Shown: piece by piece, positions 20,703 to 31,121 of the stretch | Layout of the letters: every line of letters starts with the position of its first letter | Position numbering within the stretch: position 1 is the first letter of the stretch | NCBI GenBank assembly: GCA_958299035.1 | Contig: CATQJL010000112.1 | Location: 44,288,941-44,352,940 of the forward strand | Source: Cylicocyclus nassatus | Taxonomy: Eukaryota > Nematoda > Chromadorea > Rhabditida > Strongylidae | Length of the DNA stretch: 64,000 nt | Reading direction: 5' to 3' | Position numbers and translations under genes: made by a program | Notes under the pieces: generated by a model | Told to the model about the DNA's origin: nothing | The model's input: the letters and a program-made list of their open reading frames with translations, nothing else | Database searches by the model: none

Positions 20703-21962
20703 TCTAAGATTTCAGTGCCATGCGAGAGTGGCCCCCCTCAGACACAACATCGCGCAAGTGCGACGTCATAACGCTCGACCTAAAGCAAGAAAAACGACCG
20801 GGAAGTGGGGTAACTTACGCCTTGGGGCGGGGTTCCCGAGCTGTGCGAATTCCTACTATGCGGCAGAGTACGCATGCCGCCACAGTTAAAATGTAGGGTC
20901 CCGCAGCGACTCTGCGTCTCTGCCTTGGTGGGGACCGTCGAATCAAATTGTGCGGCTTTGGAGAACGTATGTTCTCTCCGTTTCCGCGCTTCCAATGTGG
21001 ATTTTCGGATTCAGCGTTGGGATAACCCTCGGTAAGTGGATTTTCTAGAAATCGAGTTCTTGCCCGGACACTGCCTGTAAGGGATCGCGAGCGCACTCCG
21101 CTGCAGCTTCTTCATCGTTGGCAACGCTGCTGCCCTCGCCGCAGGGATGTTAATGCATACGGACTTTAGAGAAATGAAGGCGAGAATGAAAACGGTACAA
21201 ATTTTGAGACGACTAAAAGATGTTAGCAAAATTTGTAGCGGGTCAAAGTAGCGGGTTGGAAATCTTGGCACGCTCGCCAAACATGTGTAAATAGATGTAA
21301 ATATCTGCATATGTCCGATATATTATATAAGCCTACACTTATTCGTTTCCTTTCTTTTTGCTGTTTCCCACTATCACTTGTGAAATACCGTACGCTTTCT
21401 TCATTCCCATACTTTTTGTTTACAGATTGCACAGCGATATCGGCGCGCAACGATGCCGACCAGAGGAGAACTCTGAAGAATCAGTGAAGGAACGTGCGAT
21501 TATCGAGCCACCACGTATGGGCCCCAACTTTTCAATCTTATTGTGTTTCTGTTATTTTATGTTGCCGGCGTGTTAGATTTGCGAGTTGTTGATGTTTGTT
21601 GAAATAAACACGTTTGGTAAGACTGTGTTAGGTGCATTTTGAGGCGTTATTCGCGTTAATATGGTATCGGTCATTAGAGAGGGTGACACGATATCCATAA
21701 GTCCTGCACAATCGGCTTGTAATGAGGCTCTGTTAAGAAGAGAAGAACCGGTAACGATACTGGCAGCTCATCAATGAGATAAAGAACTGAGAGAACCAAG
21801 TTAGCGCAAAATATGGTGGCGTCCTAGGTTGCACTGCGAACAGCATGGAAGCGGGCGAAAGCGCAAAAATACAAAGATCTGGACAAACATCCATCGCCGG
21901 TTGTTGACGTTGCGATGGGCCCCCTGCGCTTTATTATAGAGTATGATATGGCCACCCTGTAA
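20703..21962. other. GC-rich block, then unassigned DNA
   Basis: About 20760-21140 is GC-rich with competing open frames on the minus strand and a CCCGGACACTGCCTGTAAGGG word related to the GGCAGTG foldbacks, so it is probably repeat-derived. About 21140-21960 holds short frames only (the plus-strand frame near 21360-21576 has no recognisable domain). No gene can be supported. Confidence 0.35.
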
Positions 21963-22210
21963 GGTCTCGCGCATAGTTCACGCGATTTTACCGCCTCGCG
22001 ATTCCCACGCAAGACAACTGTTAAGAGTCCGTTGCATGCCGATCATCTTGCATTTCACTTGTGGTAGTTCTCCGGCACGACTAATCGCGGCTTACTATCA
22101 CAACCGAAATGCAAGGTGATCGACATGCAATGGACTCGTAACAGTTGTCATATTGGGAGAATAGCGAGGCGATAGAAACGCGTGAACCATGCCCGAGGCC
22201 CAAGGAAGCA
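21963..22210. mobile_element. Foldback MITE, GCATAGTTCACGCGATTTT family
   Basis: Left AGGTCTCGCGCATAGTTCACG, right CGTGAACCATGCCCGAGGCC. Arms of about 95 bp pair through CCTCGCGATTC, AACTGTTAAGAGTCC and GATCATCTTGCATTTC. The central loop is near 22075-22095. Same terminal theme as the elements at 27805 and 16916. Confidence 0.75.
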
Positions 22211-23489
22211 GCTTATAAGTCCTTCGAAGCTTCTACCACTGCGTTATAGACAACGGAATGACACGAAAGATGAATTTGATCAGACGTTTTGATAACGACC
22301 ATTATTCCATTTCGTGAAAGATTATGTGAATTTTCAAACGCTTAAAGTAAACTAAGCTCATGAAAGTAAAACTAGATTCACGCTTGGTTGGTAATTAGCT
22401 AAGGGTTCTTCCAATACATTCCGATCGCATCGTCCAAATTTTTAGGTTAGCTCATAAATAACTTCGGTTGTTTCTGCTGCTCTTAAAAATGCTTCTAATT
22501 TTACAAAATACAATAACTGGATGAATGTGGATACTGTTTGAATAGAGGTTATATCCTTATGAAAAAAGGTGCAAAGAAGTGGAAAGCCCCAATCTTCTCA
22601 TTGTGCGCAGTAGTGGAATTCGTTTCTTTTTGTTGTTTTTTTTTTGACCAATGAGTTTCGAAATGACAGGTCGCAAATTTGATTACTATGCGGTAGAATA
22701 GGGGAAACTTGGATACCTGGAAAAATTTGTATCCAGTACAAATTACCAATCTCTGCATATCACAGCATGAAAACGAAACTAAAAAAAGTTAAAGGACTGA
22801 GCTTTGGAAAATTTGAACTTGCGGCATAAGTGTCCTTCAATAATAGTAGGAAATCCTGTATAGTTGACATGTGACAGGATAAACCTTGAACTACTCAATA
22901 AACTACAGATAAAAACAACGAGAAAATTTCTATGAAGACTTGCATGAAAAAAAGGACTCATTTCTCATCAACCTAGATTAAATTTGAAAACTATAGTTTG
23001 TGGTACAGGAAAGCTCCTGAATACAAACACCCTATTTTTACATTTAACCTAAAAACCTCTCACCTATCTAGGAGTGTATATTTTTCCTAAATCAACTTTT
23101 TTCACGATGCTGATTTCTATGACTGTTTGTCGAAGATCTTTCTAGTAGAATCCGATTTACAAGTGCTCCTCAAAGAAAGAGGCGTAGTTGATTGGTCTAC
23201 GACGGGTCGAGAGCTCTTCGCTATCATCTGCGCTCTGATCCTCAGTGACAAATGATTATGTGTCCGTGTGCGATCGAGCGGCTTCCTGTGAAGTGTCCAT
23301 TTGTCGCCGGCCATCATCTCTTCTACTTTCGCAGCTGCTTCGGAGAAGTTTTGACGTTGGGTATTTGTAAAGGTAGACGTATTTTTCTAGACTTTGCTTG
23401 GGTAAAGGTTTCTTCAGCGGCCTGGTCTTTTCGTGACTTTTCATCGTTATTTCAACGTTGTAATGGTGATCGGAAAAGTTAGTTTAAAC
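22211..23489. other. No gene recognised
   Basis: AT-rich. Short minus-strand frames near 23117-23444 are basic and serine-rich without a domain. No repeats were identified by eye. Confidence 0.35.
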
Positions 23490-24049
23490 AGTGAGCGGAA
23501 TCGGTGGTGATTCGTTTTTATGGCCCAGCTTTCGCGTCTCACTTTATGGCCACATTTACTTCGCACACATCCATCTCAATCACCCTGCTTTCTCCACCTG
23601 CAGGCACTCAAATGTCCAGCAGTCCGGCACATTTCAATTTTCTCTCTTTATCTTGGGAACAATTCCTTCCCCAAACGCTCCTTTTGCCCTTTTCCCGATA
23701 TTTTTGCACAAGGGCCGCCATGCCATCCCTTATCGCACTGTCCAACTGTCATCGACGAACCCGAAGCTGCGTCAACGGGGGTGGCACACAGGCGCGAAAA
23801 GCGTCTTCTCGTCCGGCTGACCTCCAGATTTTAGCCGTTTTGTATGTGGCCCCCGCACATGGCCCCGCACTGTGATTGATGAGTGCTTAATAATCTGTCC
23901 TTATGGACCCGCGCCACGTCTCCTCGCACACCACCCGGCTGGCGGTTCGTTTAGGCACCCTTCAGCTTCCTATTGATTCCGAGATCCTCAGTGATTTACC
24001 CTCTGGCTTCGCAGCGCATCTGCATCAACCGCATGATGATCCATAATAA
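23490..24049. other. GC-richer block with several open frames, possible exon or promoter
   Basis: All three plus frames stay open for much of 23491-23875, which reflects base composition rather than coding. A small frame at 23903-24046 (47 codons, MDPRHVSSHTTRLAVRLGTL ...) has a reasonable start context and balanced codons, but no recognisable domain and no neighbouring exons. I leave it as a possibility only. Confidence 0.25.
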
Positions 24050-25162
24050 ATTCTCAAAGGGCTTTCAAAATCCTATAGATTTATAGAGAATCTTGATGAT
24101 GTCCTCTTTCTTACTCACTAGCGATTCTTTTATATCAGTGCATTCTATAGTAGAGAAAGAAAACCGCTTTAGAAGAAAATTTTGATTTCAAAGAAACGCA
24201 AACAAGGTAGCTTCAGGCATACAATAATTTCTTTTGAACGACAAAAGGGATCCTAGGAATTTTTTTGGCTTTGGCCATTAGCATCATAAGTGAGTGAACA
24301 TATTATTTAATTTACGTGGAACCGAATTCATCGATTTTTTGATGAGTCTCAGATAGAAAGGTTTCGAAAGTAATTCCGCATTTTTATCGAGCGTCATATC
24401 CGTCAAATAAAGTTTTTTTTTTAAGATAAAGCAGGTCCTATTTGATGCGGCCACTCTCTTTGTAACTGTTGCTTCAAATTAGAATTTCAGTGCTCCGCAG
24501 AAATAGAGCATGCAGCTGAGTATCGAAACTATCCTTAAATTAGTTAAACACCATTGTTTAATCATTCTCGAATTTTAGAAGAAGTTTTCCTCAGAAAATT
24601 TGGTTTTTTAGTACTAGCCAAGCACATAATTGCATCAAACACCTCAAAAACTACATTATAGAAAGCGAGTAAAGCCCGACAATATTGCAATGAATGAGTT
24701 CAGCAAAGCATCAAAAGCTCTGAATACAAAAAGTTCAAGGAGTTTAGTACAGTTACCTAATCTCTTGGTCATTACAAAAAGACAATACTGAGGAGATGAT
24801 TTTGCAAGTTACCTGAGACTTAATGAAATGAAACATGTGTTAAGATGCATATCTTACTAAATCTTCTCCAGAAGTGGCATGGTTGTCTTCAAAAACCCGC
24901 ATAAATTTTTTTGAAAATTGCAAAACTTTTAATCTTGGCAAAAAACCATGTCTGCAGACTCTAGTGATCTATAAGACGTCGTTGGCTGATTTGCGGTGAA
25001 ACTATGAATTCAAAAGAAATTAAAAAGCTGCCTCAATTCAAAATCTTCCGTAAGTCTTTCCTCTGTGGGATGTGACGCTCCTTCACGCTCTTTAGTATTC
25101 TCTTAATTTTCCTAATAGGAACACTTTGAACAATTATAATTCGATCTATTTGCCCAGTAATA
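24050..25162. other. No gene recognised
   Basis: AT-rich sequence with stops in all frames. No inverted repeat or known element end was seen. Confidence 0.4.
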
Positions 25163-25961
25163 TAAAGTGCGGTTTATAATTATACGAACACCAAAAATTT
25201 TGTAAGTTTTTGGACTTTTTGAGAGAAACTCAAAAAGCCGTTGGTACCACGCGATAGAACACAGCCGAAAACGGTATGTGATCCATAAGAATGGAAATCG
25301 ATGTCAACTGTAGGAGTGTTTTTGCGGCTAATGCGAATTTTTAGCGGTTCATAATTATACGAACACCTTAAACAAAGGTCCATTTTTCATTCAAGATTGC
25401 AATCGTTTGAGTCCAAATTTTTTGAATTACAGTAACAAAGTCTGACATATCTGCTATATACTAAACCCAGTGCAGTTCAAAAAGAGGATCGTTACTTTTA
25501 TCAAAAGGGGCTAAATGCTTTCGGAGTGATTGGGCTCTAGAAACATCCGTTCTTCTGTGGTTTACGCGCTCTAATTAGCTTCTACCAAAGCTATGAGATG
25601 AAATAAGCTCTTTCGATAGGTATTCCGTTTGACGCTTGGAGAATCCTTGCGTTTTCGTGCCGTTTTTCAACCAAGTTCCAAGCTTAGCACAGAGTAGCAC
25701 GATTTCGAGCCTCAAAACTCAGCTTCTCTCTTGCGCAAACATTTGATAGGAAGCAGCTGCATTGCTTGCATGATGATATTTCTGTATCAAAGTTTTTGGG
25801 TTTTTTCTAGAACTGATCTTGCGGCTGTGGAGCTACAAACCAAATAAAGGTGAGATTGCAATAGTATCAACGGCTGGTATCAACGGCTTTTTGAGTTTCT
25901 CCCATAAAGTCCGAAAACTTACAAAATTTTGGGTGTTCGTATAATTATGAACCGCACTTTA
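25163..25961. mobile_element. Foldback, AAAGTGCGGTT ends, TATAATTATACGAACACC motif
   Basis: Left TAAAGTGCGGTTTATAATTA, right TAATTATGAACCGCACTTTA. The arms pair through TACGAACACC, TTTTGTAAGTTTT and CTCAAAAAGCCGTTG. A third, internal copy of AGCGGTTCATAATTATACGA ends near 25368, so the left side carries the motif twice. A 67-codon minus frame inside is an artefact of the arm. Confidence 0.75.
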
Positions 25962-26839
25962 GTTCTTAGGATGTCAAGTCATTTCGGAGCTCACCGATTC
26001 TCCCCCTCCCTCCTCTTGGAGGAGCAATAAGTCATTTTATAACACATAATCATGTGTAATATTCGTATCGAGACGGTTATAGCCATCGTTAATGGCGCCA
26101 ATACAGCAGCTTATCGCAGGAAAACGACATGCTTCGCACAGCTTCAGCTTCCCAACGATGAGAATTCTTCTCGCCTTTCGTAATGTACAGAGATTTCAAG
26201 CCTGTTAGTTTTTGCCTGAACGTTTCTCTAATCAGGTTCAAAAACAAATTTAGAAGTAAGAAAAAACATTAGAGACAAACAGCAAATTGTTAAAAAAAAC
26301 TCATATGCTGTAGCATCACCATTTTCCATCTTTTCCATGTTCAAAGGCAAACCGACGTTTTAATGCATGTGGAGGGCGAGAGGGTGGCTTACCAATCTAA
26401 CATTCATCAAAACATCAATAAAATTGTGGAAGATGCTTGATAATTTGAGATGAACGATAAACATTTTCGTAAGAATTTTTGTTCAAGGACTGTGGAAACG
26501 GTTTTCAAAAAAAATAGAAAGAAAAGGGGGATTTTGTTGTAAATCGAGGTTTTTATCAACATTTTCAGTCACCAATTGATGAAAATATTATAGCGTTAAT
26601 TGTAAGATTCAATATTTAATGGTTGAGCATGCAGTCACTACTATGGGATTAGCTAATTTTTTTCCAGCTGCTCTAAGCTAGCGATTCGATGCGTCAATAG
26701 CACCTACTCGCTTAATGTTTTTTCAGCTTCTGTATGTGGTCTTTTAAATCGTTGATAAATGCTTCATGTGAAGTTACAATGAAATCATTATAATCTTTTA
26801 TGCTAAATATGCTTTTTTATTATTATTTGGCCGTCGCCC
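25962..26839. other. No gene recognised
   Basis: AT-rich sequence with short frames only and no repeats recognised. Confidence 0.4.
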
Positions 26840-27245
26840 AGGGTGAGAGTGTTGTCCCCAGGGATCGTACAGTGATCGTATCTCCGCACGTCAGCCTCAC
26901 TCCATTATTCATCTTATCACTTCAGATGAGGGACGTGTCTTCGGGCGATTGAGAGCTCGTTTCCGCTGTCGAGTTTGTCCCCCGAAGAGCACAGGTCACC
27001 TTGTCCGATTGCGTAGTTATGTTCAAGTGGTTCGCGAAAGCTCAAGCTATCTGTCTGAATAGCTTTCGAGCTGTCTGCGTACTATTCGCGTTTGTTTTTT
27101 GTTTTAAAACCATCCCAATGCTCATTGTCTTTGAAGTTCTGCGAATTCCACTCGTTCTCTTTTTTGCCGGTAACCTTGCGAATTCGTCTAGTTTTATAGC
27201 CGACTGTATGGTTATTTCACTAGCTTTTCCAATACTTTGACCTCA
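26840..27245 (+). other. GC-richer block with exon-like frames, unassigned
   Basis: A plus-strand frame open from about 26842 to 27053 reads through CRVCPPKSTGHLVRLRSYVQ and has a CxxC pair, but it lacks a start and ends in a stop without a donor. A further hydrophobic plus frame (27001-27240) overlaps it. I cannot decide whether either is coding. Confidence 0.2.
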
Positions 27246-27503
27246 TTAGCTTTTCGGTCTGATGGGCTGTCGGCTCGGTTTTACAGTGGATCGGCATGTT
27301 GCGGCACCGTCGGCGGCGTCGTTTGATGTGCTTTCATCTCGCCGACCGCGTCCCACCTCGCCTTTGATACGAACTCTTATCAGCGGCTTTTTGGTCTTCT
27401 CCTCTTCTTGCTTCCACTCATAAAACGACAATTCGACGCTTTTTCGCACGGCATCAGCTAAGCAGCAGCGATTTTGTGGATTAGTAAATGGGCAGAACGG
27501 CAT
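27246..27503 (-). CDS. Candidate first exon of an unrecognised protein
   Basis: Minus-strand frame of 85 codons starting MPFCPFTNPQNRCCLADAVR, then a helical charged stretch around SFYEWKQEEEKTKKP and IRVRIKGEVGRG, then a Ser/Arg-rich tail. The start context (AACAATGCC) is good and the first 45 codons look coding (mixed codons, amphipathic charged helix). The tail is probably past a splice donor (candidate GAG/GTGGGA). No downstream exon could be found, and I recognise no family. Confidence 0.3.
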   Translation of the reverse strand: MPFCPFTNPQNRCCLADAVRKSVELSFYEWKQEEEKTKKPLIRVRIKGEVGRGRRDESTSNDAADGAATCRSTVKPSRQPIRPKS

Positions 27504-27802
27504 TGTTTTGCTGTATCACCAATCGAGGATTACCAAATCACACCGCTGACATTAGAACTGAGCATACTTAACTAGCGACTCGCAGCGTTTCTTCCACATT
27601 GCAACCATTTTCCATACAAGAGCTTCATCTCAAACATTCTAACTGTCCCTTGTCTCATCATTTTCTGATTCAATTTCAATCCGCACTCATATAATTTGAG
27701 GATCTCCTAAAATCACAATTACATGGGAATCCTACCATAAATTTTTTGTTGGCTTCTGCACAAATAGAATTTTGGTTCAATGAGATACCTTCAATACGCT
27801 CT
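27504..27802. other. No gene recognised
   Basis: AT-rich. Possible promoter side of the minus-strand frame that ends at 27503; no motif stands out. Confidence 0.3.
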
Positions 27803-28034
27803 TAAGCCGGGCATACTTCACGCGATTTTAATCGCGATGCGATTTGGCAATATCCCAATTGTCCATAACTCACTGCAAGCACATTTTAAATGTACAGAAG
27901 ATAGGGCATTTAATCAATTCAGTAAGTTGTATAAACTGTGCATGTGCAGTTTGCTAGTGTTGGATTTGAAGACATCTGGCGAACTGCCAAGTAGCATCGC
28001 GACTGAAATCGCTTAAAGTGTGCCCGTTCCTTTA
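27803..28034. mobile_element. Foldback MITE, GGGCATACTTCACGCGATTTT family
   Basis: Left TAAGCCGGGCATACTTCACG, right GTGTGCCCGTTCCTTTA. Arms pair through CGCGATTTTAATCGCGATGC / GCATCGCGACTGAAATCGC and TTTGGC / GCCAAG. TA lies at both outer limits. Relatives are at 21963 and 16916, with similar text at 45553. Confidence 0.75.
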
Positions 28035-29339
28035 GAAATAAGCAAAAAATCCTTTTATATATTGACGCGTGAAAAACCATCAGTCCTTTCTTAGTCGCCA
28101 ATTGCAATATGGAGCTCTTTGTCTTTCAATTATCGAACTTTGGTAATCAGTTTGGAGCACAGACGAATAAAGAACCGCTCCAAATATTGAGTACCGATTC
28201 TAATCTCTCGAACAATCTCGTAACATTTGTTTTGGACAAAATGTCGCGCTATATTTTCAGAACCACTGCTACACTCCTCGCTCATAATTACACAAATACT
28301 TTTCTCAAAATAATTTTGGTGAAACTAAAAGCCAAGCTCGTTCAACTTCTATTCAACTCATGTTCCATCAGTATAAAATAACAGAAATAACTTGTTGTTA
28401 GTTCTATAAACCAAGACCATTCGTCGGAATCGCAAAGGTTATCCCGATTTTTCCACTCTCATATCAGGACACTTGCGGCACCCCTCACCCTACAAGGTCA
28501 ACGGGATTCGACTCTTTGTTGTGCGTGCCGAAAATAGTCAATTACTATATAACACGTTATTTTGTTGGTCGGAAAGTACGAGTAGGACAAAAGCAAAATT
28601 CTCGCATGGACTTTCAGATCAGAAAAGTAGTTTAGTATTACATAGGAAAACAACTCTTTGCTTTCCAAAAAACGAAAGAATCTTTTGAAATGTGGTTGAA
28701 GTAAAACAACAATTTTTAAGAGTATGCAAAACCTTCTCCAATAAGTTTTTTTTATAATTCACAAACTATACACTTTCACCAAAATATACCTAATTCTCAG
28801 TACTCAAAATTACCAAGCTAACAAATCCTTTTTCCAAACATTTCCATGGAAACCTGTAAAATTCATTAATTTCGCCTAAAGGGGAGAAAGGAGTTGGTAT
28901 CAGGGCTCGGCACAGGTTGTTTGTGCGCAAGCTGGATATCGTTCTTGGGATGAAGGCAAAGGGGTATCGTTTTTGAGGTCGAAAAGACACAAAAATTGCG
29001 AAGTTTTTTAGTCGATTGTTTTCTGATGGTTTTCAACGTTTAGGGTTTAGGGTCAAAGGAAACTTCGCAAAAATTTGCGAAAGACAAGGGGTAATTCGTT
29101 TTTTGCATTTTCCAAAAACCGCCTCGTTTCGAGCCCTGGTTGATATTGTAAAAAAATTTCACTAACAAAGTCAGGACCTAAACCAGAACTTTTCAGTTTC
29201 GGTCATTTACATTCATTTTAGACGCGAAGGATATACCAGCTGCCACGTCTTCGACGTTATCTTTTTTTAAATTCTAATTTCAGCCCATTCTTGAGAAAAT
29301 ATTGCCGCAAAAGCCGACACTAGCTTTCAAAAGCCGACA
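28035..29339. other. No gene recognised
   Basis: AT-rich with short frames (90, 71 and 66 codons) lacking domains. Nothing assignable. Confidence 0.4.
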
Positions 29340-29900
29340 GCAGAGACATGGAGTCAAACGTTTGCGATCTGGCCAAGCGGCTTCTTGTAGGCGATCTTAG
29401 CGCCAGGCCGGTAGGTGCAAAAAGGGGCGAGATTCGAATCGCCGCCGTCGCGGTGCCTTTCGCGGTCGCCGTCGGAAAGGCGTCGGCGCCGTTTGAGCGT
29501 GCGTGCGCGAGTGAACTGCAGACGGTCGTCGTCGTCGTCGGCTTTGTAATGAGCAATCATGCTCAAACACCTGTAGTGTTTGCTGAACAGATCTGCAGCG
29601 AACGGCTACCTCCGGCCATTCGATCCATCCGTTACCAGTTCCTCGGCCGACCGCCATACTCAAGAAAGGCAATCTCCCACTTGCCCACATCAGCTCTGCC
29701 GCCCTGTACCCACCCCACTGCTCCTCTTCCAACATCCTCTGGCCAGCCGCACTCCATCAATCAGTCTCTAATGCACTCGCGCTGTTTTTCTAGGAGGCAC
29801 TGCTTCGCGCGCTGCCGTGACAAATCTCTCGTTCTTCCATCCTTTCTCTCGCGAGCCGCCCGATCTGCGTCAGCTTTTCGGAAGAGGTAAAATACGAGGA
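29340..29900. other. GC-rich block with long frames on both strands, possible promoter
   Basis: Open frames of 180 codons (plus) and 112 and 70 codons (minus) overlap. Their peptides are low-complexity (VVVVV or DDDDD from a GTC microsatellite at about 29523-29541) and show no family. High GC with CpG-rich words (CGCCGCCGTCGCGG) in an AT-rich genome 1.2 kb upstream of the Axin gene suggests a regulatory region or 5' exon. This is an inference only. Confidence 0.25.
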
Positions 29901-31121
29901 AAAAGTTTGGCTATGTTCTAATTCACCTTGGCTATGATTCAGTCCGGATCTAATCAAACAGTGTGTCAAGCCCTGATCTTCCATAAAAATAATTGCATTG
30001 TTCTGCTTTTTCGATGTTTATTTATGTAATTTAATTCGCTTTATTTTTGTTTGTCTGAAATAATATTTGCTAGACTCGATATCAATCGAGTATATTCGAT
30101 TTCTGTCGGCACCTCTGACCTTCCGATTAATTTCTACTCATGATTTTCCGCCTTATATCTGCGAATGTATTCTTGTTATAGCGCCCCTCATGCACTGCAG
30201 TGGCCGTCCCAAAAATGGGGGGGGGGGGGGGGGAGAAAGTTTTTGCATGACAATTTTAAGTCTCTGTATCTCTAAAAAAATTTTCAGAAACGGGAATGGT
30301 TTGCGAATTTTTGATTTTTTACTGAGTACAAAAATCTTTTTTACAAAAACATTTTGAATTTTCGAAATCTCGAAGCCAGTTAAAGGATCAAAGAATACTT
30401 CTGCTACAATCAAAAAACAAAGCCAAATGTACATGCATGAATAAGGCCTTCTTGTTGATTACGCTTCTTTTTCTTGCATCCCACATCAATTAGTAATGGC
30501 GGCACTTTGTGAAAGACAAAGGAATCCAGAGATGAAAGTGATACCGCCTGCCTTTGGCCGCTATTTCTTTCACGCATTACAATATAACACCATTTATATT
30601 GACTTTGCTCAGAGGTGGGAATGTCTGATAGATTATCAAATGTTATGCGCCAATTTTGGTAGGGCAGATCTTTCAGTCATTTTTTTGATCTTCAAAATAA
30701 CTGATGGATAGGCATTTTGTCAGACAGAAATCATCAGCTACGTAAAGCAGATCAATGAACTCTGCTGTTATGAGTTTTTTCCTCCATCTCCTTCCTTTAC
30801 TCTCATCAGTAATTTCTAAAGTAAATTTTGCGGATAGTGATAGAATTCTTTTTCTCAGTATTAAAAAACAATGTTATGTATTTGCTGAAATTTAGACTGA
30901 TATTATTTTTGGAAATTTGAGCAAAAAATATGTCGATGCTTCGATCACCTATATTTATCACTTGTTGTTACGCAATGCATGTTGTACATGTACTTTTTAT
31001 CGGTAGCCTTTCTCACTATCGCTTTTTGTTGCCTTTCTTTCTATATTTCTCCGATTTTCTTACTCTAGATCACATAAATTTCTGCTAGAAGGTCTTCTGG
31101 AATCAATTCCGCTTCTTACAG
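29901..31121. other. Unassigned upstream DNA with a poly-G repeat end
   Basis: At 30198 CAGTGGCCGTCCCAAAAATG is followed by 17 G. This resembles the hAT-like CAGTGGCGG...GGG end near 6222. No partner end was found. The 71-codon plus frame near 30496-30711 has no domain. The sequence runs into the CTTCTTACAG acceptor just before the Axin start codon. Confidence 0.35.

Noticed and set aside
29363..29450. tRNA-like A box (TGGCCAAGCGG) and B box (GATTCGAATC) 60 bp apart
   Set aside because: The T stem does not pair (three of five positions fail), the acceptor does not close and no T run follows. At best a degenerate tRNA pseudogene; chance in GC-rich DNA is as likely.
29348..29890. 180-codon plus-strand open frame
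   Set aside because: Low-complexity, no domain, opposite strand open as well; explained by GC content.
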